DNA of 36,765 bases, from contig PS015101.1 in the NCBI GenBank assembly GCA_048213135.1, forward strand, positions 51,514 to 88,278, read 5' to 3'. A program made the position numbers and the translations under genes. The notes under the pieces were generated by a model. The model worked only from the letters and a program-made list of their open reading frames with translations, was not told the origin of the DNA and made no database searches. This DNA is from Reclinomonas americana ATCC 50394. Taxonomy: Eukaryota > Jakobida > Jakobea > Jakobida. Of the stretch, positions 10,551 through 19,500 are shown in pieces (within the stretch, counting starts at the first letter, position 1; every line of letters starts with the position of its first letter).

Positions 10551-10599
10551 GTGGGTGAGGGAGAAGGGCTGGATTAGTCAAACAACTCGTTCTCTCTCT

Positions 10600-11420
10600 C
10601 TCTCTCTCTCTCACACACATTACCACCTTTTCTAGAGAAGTGGTGGGGAGCAGAGACAAAGAAAACGAGGAAGACGAGAGAGAGAAGACAGAAGGGGAGC
10701 ATGAAAAGAGAACGAATGAGAGGGGAACGAGAATGCAGAGTGAGACAGGAAGAAGAGGAGTTTGTTAGTCTTTTGCCCTGTTTCTGTTCGTGCGACTGCT
10801 GTCCTCTTCTCTCTCTCACACACACACAGTCTCTGTCGTATTGTCACCCTTGTTAGAGAAGTGAGAAGAGCAGAAAGAGAGAGAAGAGGGCAGCAGGCGC
10901 CACGAATAGACACACAGCGCAAAGCAAACGCACATCTTCTTCCTCTCACTTTCTCTTCATCCCTCCCCTGTCACTCACTCTCTATTCTTGTGCTCCATTC
11001 TTTTCTCTCTCATCTTCCTCGTTATTTTCGGGTCTCTCTCTCGCTCTCTCAGTCTCTGTCGTATTGTCACCCTTGCTAGAAAAGTGAGAAGAGCAGAAAG
11101 AGAGAGAAGAGGGCAGCAGTCGCAAGAACAGACACAGCCACAGCTCAAAGCAATACACACTATTCTTCCTCTCACTTTCTCTTCTCACTCACTCTCTTTT
11201 CTTGTACTCCCTCCCATTCTTTTTCTCTCTCATAGTCTCTCACATTGTCACATTTGCTGGAAAGTGGTGGGGAGAGCAGAACCGTAGAGGACGAGGATAA
11301 CGAGAGAGAAAGGAGAGAATGGGAGCACCAGAAGAGGGGAGACAGGAAGAAGATTGTTTCGCAATATATCGGGCTGTGTCGATTCTTGCATCTCACACAC
11401 TCAACTTTCACGCCTTGTTG
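10600..11420. repeat. Cluster of ~200-bp repeats in both orientations
   Basis: Region after the last NBD1 exon, probably an ABCE1 intron. Four heads resembling ATTGTCACCnTTGyTAGArAAGTG start near 10619, 10843, 11062 and 11246. The second and third are direct copies sharing GAGAAGAGGGCAGCAG. The body of the first (10640-10810) matches the reverse complement of the second and third (for example GACTGCTGTCCTCTTCTC against GAGAAGAGGGCAGCAGTC). The fourth resembles the first. This gives an alternating direct and inverted arrangement. Confidence 0.65.
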
Positions 11421-11599
11421 CACTCTCCCTCTCCCGTTGTGTCTCTCATTCTCACTGTTGCTCTCGATTCTGCTGCGTCGTCGTTTTGTTCCTCCCTTCT
11501 TCCTTTTTCCTCCTTCCCCTCTCTATTTACCCTCTGTACCATCTCCGCCCCACGCTCTTCCTCTCTCTGGCACTTTTCATTCTCTTCTCTCTCTCTCTC

Positions 11600-12033
11600 N
11601 NNNNNNNNNNNNNNNNNNNNNNNNNNNNNNNNNNNNNNNNNNNNNNNNNNNNNNNNNNNNNNNNNNNNNNNNNNNNNNNNNNNNNNNNNNNNNNNNNNNN
11701 NNNNNNNNNNNNNNNNNNNNNNNNNNNNNNNNNNNNNNNNNNNNNNNNNNNNNNNNNNNNNNNNNNNNNNNNNNNNNNNNNNNNNNNNNNNNNNNNNNNN
11801 NNNNNNNNNNNNNNNNNNNNNNNNNNNNNNNNNNNNNNNNNNNNNNNNNNNNNNNNNNNNNNNNNNNNNNNNNNNNNNNNNNNNNNNNNNNNNNNNNNNN
11901 NNNNNNNNNNNNNNNNNNNNNNNNNNNNNNNNNNNNNNNNNNNNNNNNNNNNNNNNNNNNNNNNNNNNNNNNNNNNNNNNNNNNNNNNNNNNNNNNNNNN
12001 NNNNNNNNNNNNNNNNNNNNNNNNNNNNNNNNN
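11600..12033. other. Assembly gap (434 N)
   Basis: Run of N preceded by a CT microsatellite. It forms the left border of the 676-bp contig that carries the ABCE1 C-terminal exons in reverse orientation. Confidence 0.99.
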
Positions 12034-12061
12034 GGGCGATTACTAAAAACAGGAGACAAGA

Positions 12062-12709
12062 TTACTCTTCAAGGAAGAAATAGGTACCGGCCGTCTTTTG
12101 CTCCTTGTCCTTGGTGGAGTTCAGCTTGTTGATGCGTGGTCGGTAGTTGGCGGGATCGCGGCGGAACGTAATGTCCATGCTTTGCAGGAACAGGTTCATG
12201 CCCGTCAGCAGCGGTTGCGGTCTGAGCACGTGCGGTGGTGGGTCGTGAGCATAATCCAAAGGCAAGGGAAATAAAAAGAAAGACGGGACGCAACGAGGTG
12301 GCAGTGCAGTCGACCGACGGCAATCCCGTGTACACAATGACACGATCGGCCAAGTAGGTGGCCATGATGAAATCGTGCTCGACGACAAAGGCCGTGCGCT
12401 TGGTGTGCAGAATGAAGCGCTTGATGACACGCGCAGCAATCACACGCTGCTCCGAATCCAAGTACGCCGACGGCTCGTCAATGAGGTAGACTTGAGCCGG
12501 CTTGCCGAGTGCCAGAATCAGACCGACACGCTGCAGCTCTCCACCAGAGAGGTTTTGCACCTGGTGCGCAAGTGTGAGCAAAAAAGTTTGCACACAAGAA
12601 GAACCCTTTCGCAAAAAACACACACCTCCAGATCCAACAGGTTGTCCAGGTTGAGCGGCTTGGCCACATCGGTCTGGAACTGCGGCAGCAGGTACGCCTC
12701 GTTGATCTT
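12062..12709 (-). CDS. ABCE1: ABCE1/Rli1, C-terminal half (NBD2), on the opposite strand
   Basis: Exons 12626-12709 (5' end cut by the gap), 12295-12560 and 12062-12221. Seen: PQFQTDV and [12 protein letters not shown], signature [11 protein letters not shown], Walker [49 protein letters not shown] and the final GTYFFLEE-stop, all diagnostic of ABCE1 NBD2. It continues the plus-strand half at 9065-10550 with no overlap. Roughly 70-80 residues, including the NBD2 Walker A, are missing between the halves. The contig is bounded by N runs on both sides, so an inverted placement is far more likely than a second gene. The intron between the last two exons starts GTTGCG. Confidence 0.93.
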
Positions 12710-12944
12710 NNNNNNNNNNNNNNNNNNNNNNNNNNNNNNNNNNNNNNNNNNNNNNNNNNNNNNNNNNNNNNNNNNNNNNNNNNNNNNNNNNNNNNNNNNN
12801 NNNNNNNNNNNNNNNNNNNNNNNNNNNNNNNNNNNNNNNNNNNNNNNNNNNNNNNNNNNNNNNNNNNNNNNNNNNNNNNNNNNNNNNNNNNNNNNNNNNN
12901 NNNNNNNNNNNNNNNNNNNNNNNNNNNNNNNNNNNNNNNNNNNN
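12710..12944. other. Assembly gap (235 N)
   Basis: Run of N cutting into the first visible NBD2 exon. Right border of the apparently inverted contig. Confidence 0.99.
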
Positions 12945-13108
12945 TCTTGACCTGCATGCGCCCTCCCGTTGCTTGTTTTGCCCCCCATTCCCCCCACCCT
13001 TACTGCTTGCTTGTCCCCCCATTTTTTCTTTTCGACTACTCTGTTTGTGTGTGCATGAGACGTTGTTGGTGAAGTGCGTCGTCGACCATTAGACATTGTT
13101 GTTCTGTT
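12945..13108. other. Short intergenic remnant after the gap
   Basis: About 160 bp of C-rich sequence (runs such as CCCCCCATTCCCCCC) between the gap and the stop of the next minus-strand gene. No coding or RNA feature seen. Confidence 0.6.
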
Positions 13109-14681
13109 TCATGTTTTGCCACCGCCTCCACCGCCACCACTGTGCGCGCGACTTCTTTCCAACTGCCGCAGCGATCGGAGCACACGAGTTCTCTTTTCGG
13201 CACGCTTTGCCAGAGTGGTCTGCGTCGCAAGAAAAAAGAGGGTGAGACATACAGAGGCAGCCTCTCTGCGAAAGTCCCACGCGCACATCGCACCTCGGCC
13301 ACACGGCGAAGCAGCGTGAGCAGGAGGGCCTCGTACGCAGAAAAGGCGACAGCGGCAGCGGCGGCGGGACGAGCGCCATGCACGGTGGGCGGCACGTCGA
13401 CCCGCCGCAGAGCCGGCGACAGGGAGATGAGCGAGAGGCCACGCACCAGCACCTGCACGACAGAGAAAGTTGAGTGGAGCGCAAAGAGAAGCAGGCCATG
13501 CCTTGTCGAAGAACGCAACCGCGGAGAGCAAACCCTGTGGCGAGGCCTCGGAGCGATTCGAAAGCAGTGCACGGAGTGCGTCAAAGAAGAGTGGAAACGA
13601 GCTGAGGCCGCCGCTGAGTACGGTGAGCACCCACAACGAATCCATCTTGTACTGCTGATGCATCCACATGAGCCAGTTGAGCAGGCCGAACGAGGCCGAC
13701 GAGAAGATGGCAAGCGATCGCATGTCGAGCTCGCCGAGACCCGCTCGTGCCGCCTGCTGCCGCAGCTGCCACAGTTTGCGAACAGGCCTCCCATTCTGAT
13801 ACCACAATACCACATACGAGGTCACACTCTGCAGCGCCAGCGACGTCACATCGATGAGCAGCGCGTGCTGGCGAGCCACTGCACGCCACCCACATCAGTG
13901 CCCCATAGAGGTCATACAAGGCGTCGCTCGTGTCACGTACCGGACTTGGCAAACGCACGCGGCGTGGAAAAGTCGATTCCCTGTCGCACGCTCCACACCG
14001 CCGACGAGAACAGCGACAGCACCTCACTTGACGTGGTCAGCAGCGCATCTGTCGGCGACACGACCTGCGCCGCGCAACGTGAGTGGCCACGCAGACAAGG
14101 CGAGGTCTCCTGCAAGAGCCAACCTGATCCTTGTCCTTGGCGACCCACACGTCAGTGGCGGTGGCGGCCTTTTGCGCCAGCGTCAACGTGGAGCCCGCAA
14201 GACCCGCCAGTCGACTGACGAACTTGACAAAGGCCGGCTGCCGCTTGGCCAGCAAGGCCAGTACAGTGGCCGCCGACAGCTCCGCGCCGAGCACCGCCGA
14301 CTTGCCAAGCCGCACGCGCGCCACTCGATCCGGCAGCTTCTCCAGCCCGACTCGCACGATCTCTGCTCCCTCGCTGCGTCATCAGACACGCAGGCAAAAG
14401 CAGCGCAGCAAAAGGAGAGTGGACACAGACGCAACCAAGAGCCGGCACGTGCTCCAGCCACTGTGCCAGGCGATGCGATGGTCGTCGGATCCACGAGGCC
14501 AGTCGCGCACCGATTCGATCGCTCTCTCGCCATCCCTGATCGATTCTGTTGGGACAAGAGACGCACAAGAGGGAGAGAGACACACACAACGCACTACTCG
14601 TCGTGCTGGGGATCGCTGCTGCTGTTGCTGCTGCTGCTGGACAACTCGAGCATCGTCAATGAGCAGCTGTGCATCGATCAT
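13109..14681 (-). CDS. Unrecognised hydrophobic, probably membrane-associated protein
   Basis: Exons 14595-14681, 14436-14535, 14124-14362, 13941-14064, 13520-13878, 13294-13452 and 13109-13219 are in phase and give 392 residues. The first exon has a poly-Gln run (8 Gln) after MIDAQLLIDDARVV; an in-frame stop lies two codons upstream of this Met. The middle contains long apolar helices (around SLALQSVTSYVVLWY, LNWLMWM and SLWVLTVLSGGLSSFPLFF). The tail is basic and then Gly-rich (SGGGGGGGKT). The LGKS-containing helix and general layout faintly recall PEX11-type peroxisome membrane proteins, but I cannot establish that. Two introns start GTTGCG. Confidence 0.75.
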
Positions 14682-14687
14682 CCCGTG

Positions 14688-14903
14688 TCAATGCGATTCT
14701 CTCAGTGTGTCCTCTTCCCTTCCCGCACATGCCTCGTCTTCCTCTTCTTCTTCACCCTCCTCCTCTTCCTCTTCTTGGTCGTCGTCCTCATCGTCTTTGG
14801 TGGCATTCATCTCTTGCACGTGAGACACACTGCTGCTGCTGCTGCCGCTCGTGTCGAGGTGCGCCATCAGCACTGCGGTGCGTCGCTGCACATCGCTCAA
14901 CAT
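14688..14903 (-). CDS. Possible small acidic ORF (71 codons)
   Basis: An uninterrupted Met-to-stop frame just upstream of the previous gene: start MLSDVQRRTAVLMAHLDT, then a Ser run and a Glu/Asp-rich tail ending RESH. The acidic tail comes from a CTT/CTC triplet repeat, so chance is possible. I could not splice it in phase to the exon at 14681, so it is either a separate short gene or spacer. Low confidence. Confidence 0.2.
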   Translation of the reverse strand: MLSDVQRRTAVLMAHLDTSGSSSSSVSHVQEMNATKDDEDDDQEEEEEEGEEEEEDEACAGREEDTLRESH

Positions 14904-14969
14904 GCCTTGTGCGTGTGTGTTTACTCTCTGCTCCTCGAGTGAACTGTGCGTGTCTGCGATCGACTGGGC

Positions 14970-16268
14970 TCATTCCGGCGGATCGACTGCTGCGGCTGCA
15001 GCTGCGGCAGACCCGGAGGCGCCCTCTTCGGCTGCCGTGGGTGGCAGGCGACTCTGCAGAAACTTGAGCAAGTCGGCGATCTCGGCGTCGCACGCCGAGT
15101 GTTGCATGCCGCGATATGTGCGGAAGTCCACCGGCACGCCCAGCTGCAGAAAACAGTGAGACAACGAAAGACGGGAATCTGTCGTGGCACTCCGCAAACA
15201 CCTTCTCCAGCAGCTCCTTCGACTTGAGACCGTAGGCGTACTTGACCAGTGGATCGGCATCGCCGTGGCCCCAGAACACTTTCGTGCCCTTGCCGTGCTC
15301 CGTCAATGCCTGCGACCAAACATGAGCAGCGCAACAACGATTGGCCGACTGCTCACTCACAACGCCAACCGTGACTTCCTCCATGAGACTCGGCGCGAGC
15401 GGGATGTACGAGCTGAGAGCCACAGCGCCAGCAAGAGGCTGCGGAGTGGTGAGCGCAGAGTAGATGGCCACGGCACCACCTGTCATGCACACAAGTTAAG
15501 CACTTGCAATAGGCAGCGCACAGAACGCGCAGGGACCTTGACTGAAGCCGCCTACGACCACACGGTCCGAGGAGACACCAGCTGCCACCTCATCATTGAT
15601 CAGCTTGTGTACTGCCAGACAAGACAGTGTGAGCAACGAAAGGCACGCCCGAAACAACTGTGAGAGGAAGACCGTAATCGACACTCTGCTTGATGCCAGC
15701 CTCGTCCTCCGGAGCTCCCTCTGTCAACGCATGAATGTCGTACCAACGAGGCTGTGTGCATACGCGCAGGTAAGCAGTGAGGGCAAAGGATGAGCTTGAG
15801 AGGCGCAAAGAACCACTGCAAAAAGGAGAGGCAAACAATCAGTATACAGTGAGGCACGCAGCAAGCTGTGACTGTGAGCAAGAGCGCAACTGGGGAAGCC
15901 AAAGTTGAGAGTCACTGGTCCCGTTTGACTGCGCAGACAACACGCACAGTGAGACAGTGTGTGTGAGAGAGAGAATCACAAAGACAGAGTGTGTGTGAGA
16001 GAGACAACGCAACGCAGTCGGAAGAATGAACTTGACATGTGGAAGACGCGGACCAAGCATGTGCGCCACAGGGTCGTGCCAGCCAGCACCAGTGTCGCCT
16101 TTTATGACAGACAATCAGTCACATAAAAGAGAGAAAGACTGATCTTTCGCGCTCACCAAGTCCATGCAAGAAGATGACTGTGGCCGAGTGCACGCCCTTT
16201 GCCTTGACAACCAGAGGCGGAGGGTAGTCAACAGGTACGCTCGAGGAGCCACTCATCTCACTGCCCAT
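14970..16268 (-). CDS. LYPLA: Acyl-protein thioesterase / lysophospholipase (LYPLA family)
   Basis: Serine hydrolase that removes palmitate from proteins and can cleave lysophospholipids; usually cytosolic. Exons 16157-16268, 16014-16098, 15891-15928, 15814-15815, 15673-15751, 15537-15611, 15364-15479, 15202-15309 and 14970-15143 give 262 residues. Seen: FLHGLGDTGAGW, the PVTLN and PRWYD substrate-pocket region, nucleophile GGFSQG (Ser about 129), HGDADPLV (Asp about 188) and MQHSA (His about 220), a complete catalytic triad. The C-terminus has an Ala-rich extension. A 2-nt exon (15814-15815) is needed to restore frame and the family's MPxWYD motif. Met1 or Met5 could be the start. Two introns start GTTGCG. 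Confidence 0.94.
15814..15815 (-). other. Two-nucleotide micro-exon (TG) in the thioesterase gene
   Basis: Exon 3 ends in phase 1 (codon base A, position 15891). The next protein-like exon (15751 downwards) starts in phase 0 with Pro-Arg-Trp-Tyr-Asp. Between them lies TTTTGCAG, TG, GTTCTT. Using TG as an exon creates ATG (Met) and the expected Met-Pro-x-Trp-Tyr. The two resulting introns are 75 and 62 nt, normal for this genome. Confidence 0.7.
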
Positions 16269-16353
16269 GAGAGAGAGAAGAAAGAGACAATGAACGCGCG
16301 CGCGCGAGTCTCTTCCTCTCTAGCACACACACGCACGCACTTTGACAGAGAGA
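16269..16353. promoter_or_regulatory. 85-bp divergent promoter of thioesterase and CSPP1-like genes
   Basis: Only 85 bp separate the two opposed start codons. It contains a GAGAGAGAAGAAAGAG tract and a GCGCGCGCG run. No TATA box or recognised factor site. Function inferred from position. Confidence 0.4.
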
Positions 16354-16517
16354 ATGAGGAGACGACAGTGGGCCGACTCCTCGCCCATGGTCGACGAGCT
16401 TGCCAAGCAAGTCGAGGAGAAGAAGCGGCAAAAGGTCAATCAGTGTGTATGTGTGTGTATGCAGAGTGCAAGTGTGAGAGAGAGAGAGCACTTGTCTCTC
16501 TCTCTCTCTCAGTGTCT

Positions 16518-16551
<34 letters not shown>

Positions 16552-19500
16552 GCGTGTTCACTTCTCCACAGGCAATGGAGGACCTCGCCGATCGACGACA
16601 GACGCTGGAGCACTACAAGAGCTATGCACTGGGAGCGCAACAGCAGGGACAGGGATCGTTGAGTCTCTCTCAGTCACACATGCATCATTCATCATTCATC
16701 ATCATATCATTCATTCATCGATTGCTTAGTGAGGAACTGAATCGATTGGTGGCGGAGCAAGAGTCGCGCATTGCGGCTGTGGAACGCGAGATGAATAAGC
16801 TGTACGGTGCAAGTGGAGCTACTGTAATGGTCGCGCCTCCGTCGTCCAATGCGCCGATGACGGTGGTGACTGCCGTGCCGCGTCGTTGAGTGTGTTGCAG
16901 TTGCACGTGGAGCAGAGAGAGCGTCTGCTGATGAAGAGTGTGTGTGGGGGGCAGGCGCGACTGTGATCCCGGGAGCTGTGGCTGGTGAGCGGCGAGTGTC
17001 GCAGCCGGTGAATGCAGGAGGCGCGGATGCGGATAAGGAGAAGCTGAAGCGTGAGGCGTTTGGTCGCGATGAGTATGTACCGCCGGTGGCTGCCCAGCAG
17101 CAGCAGCAGCAGCATCGGGCTCCGGCGGCGCCTGCGCGTTCGGCGAGTGCGAATGCGGCGAAGAGCAGGCGCGATGAGATCTATGAGAAGAAGCGGCAGG
17201 AGTATCTGGCCAAGGCGCGAGGTGGCAATGGAGGTGGGGCGCCGACTAGCGCACCGTCGCATGCGTCGCGGCCGTCGGTGGCTGAGGTTTGGCGATCGTC
17301 TTTATGCTGCGGCCTTCTTTCCCCTCATTCCTCTCTCTCTTTCCGTGGTGGCAGGCGTACGGTGGTCGCGATGATGATGATGGCGACCATGGCGGTCTGG
17401 CGGAGCGAGGTCGACTGGCTGGACGGCCGCCACCGATCGATACGCTGTCGCGCCAGGTCTCTGCACCGCCTCGCGGTTTCCTCGACTCGCCGCCGAGTAG
17501 CGGTGGAGGAGGAGGAGGAGGATACATGGTGGCGGGCGCTGGTGCTGCCGGTGGCGGTGCAAGGCGTGATCCGACGCGAGCGTTCGACATGCACTCGGAT
17601 CCCACACCCACTCACGAGGCGAATCCACCACGACGGACACCGCCGGCTGTCGACGAGAGTGTTGGTCTCTTTGCTGGCATGGGCAAGGGCAATCCACCAC
17701 CGCGGCGACAGAGCAACACACCGCCCTCGGCGCCGCCATCGCGAGAAGCTCGATCGCGGCCTCCAGTGCAGGTTTGTTTGCCACAGTATCGCGTGTTCCC
17801 TCTCCTTCGTTCACAGAGCGATGCGCGCAGCCGAATTCCGGTCCGCGGGTCGACGAGAGCATTGGTCTGTTCAAGGGCTTGGGGAAAGCCGATCGACCCA
17901 CCGATCGCATCAAGCAGCGTGTGCAGTCGCCGCCAGTGTCGCCAAATCCTTCGTCGGCTCCACCCTCGGCTGGAGGCAATCGCAGGCGACCGAGTGAGGT
18001 ATTGGTGGCTTGTGCTGTGTCGTTGCCGTGCGTCTGCTGACCGTATTCCCTTCTGTGATAGCCGGAGCAGTATGATCCGAATGGCGGTCTCTTCAAGGGC
18101 CTCGGCGAGGATCGCAATCGAAATCGTGCTCGCGAATCTCCCTCCGACGCCATGATGCTGATGCCACCACCACCCGCGCCTGCCGGGCGACGTCGTACGC
18201 TGGATGGTGGTGATCCGTACGACAATGGGGGAGGAGGAGGAGGTGGCGGCGGCGGCCTGTTTGCTGGTTTGGGGCAGGAGCAGGCGGATAAGGCCGCACG
18301 GAAGCGAGAGAATCACATGGCGTACAAGCAGGAGCTGGATAGAGCGCGTGGCGAGTCCACGTCGGCGTTTGTGGCGGACAACGGACACGATGGTGCTCTG
18401 CTGCGGCGTAATTCGTCCAAGGACAATGTTGCGTTCACTGCGTTTCTCTCTTTCTTTCTTTCTTTTCCGCACCTCACATGCATGAGCTGCAATAGGTGAG
18501 GTCGACACCGCCAAGCGATCCGTACGCCGCTGTCGAGGCTGCGCACCACGGTCGTCCACGTTGCGTCGAGTGACATCCCTGCATGTGAGACTCTGCATCC
18601 CGTGCTGACCAACATTGTCCTCCAGATCCATCGCAGGAGTCGGGAGCAGCGGCGGTATGTGCATGTATGCTTGTGAGTGGTGTGGCAACTCTCGTTTCTC
18701 ACCTGCGTCGCTGCAGCCCAACGCTCGACAGCAGCAACGGGACGCAAAGGAAGAGTATCGACAAGCCCTGCGTGCGTACTGTTGTTCGTGTTGTTGGAGG
18801 ACGTGTGAACCCAAACTCAGTGGTTTCCATCTGTTGCTTCTTGCAGAGAACCAGATTCGCGAGCGTCAGAACATCGAACAGCCGGTGAGAATCAGCCTTG
18901 CCTCGATCTGCAAGCGTGTAGTATGTGTGTGTGTTCACTCGCGATTCCTGCAGCGCGGTGATGGCAGGCAGAGCTCACGCAGCGACAGTGATTCCGGTCC
19001 AGCAACGCCCACTGGCGATGGTGATGGTCTGTCACCGACCGTGGTTTGACTGCGCCATCTTTCATCTCTGAAATGTGGGGTGCTGCGGTGCAGGTCCAAA
19101 GGGATCGGTGAGAGCGCGTGGCATTCGTGCGGAACTCGCGGGCGGTGAGGATGCCGTGCGGAAAAGACATCAAGCACAACGAGAGATGCAGGAGGCCTTG
19201 CAGCGACAAGTCGAGGAGAAGAAGCGCAAACAGGAGGAGGAGAAGCGAAAAATCGAAGAGGAGGAGCGGCGTGAGGAGGAGCGGTTCCGTCGCCAGCTGG
19301 AGGAGGAGCAGAAAGCCATTCGAGCCAGTCAGGATGTGTGTGCCAGCCTCCCTTTTTGTGCTCATCCACTCGCACTCACTTTTCCCTCCCCTTTGTCAGA
19401 AACGAACGGGCAAGATGCAAAAAGCCGCTGCTGCCGCCGCACCGCCGGCGCCAGTCGTCGATGTGGTGGCGCATGGTCGGCGTCGCGGCTCACGTCAGAT

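Noticed and set aside
12062-12709. A second, separate ABCE1-like gene on the minus strand
   Set aside because: It holds only the part missing from the plus-strand copy and sits on a gap-bounded contig; mis-orientation is simpler.
14688-14903. Acidic ORF as the first exon of the unknown hydrophobic gene
   Set aside because: Its only usable donor is phase 1 and no acceptor matches the frame of the exon at 14681.
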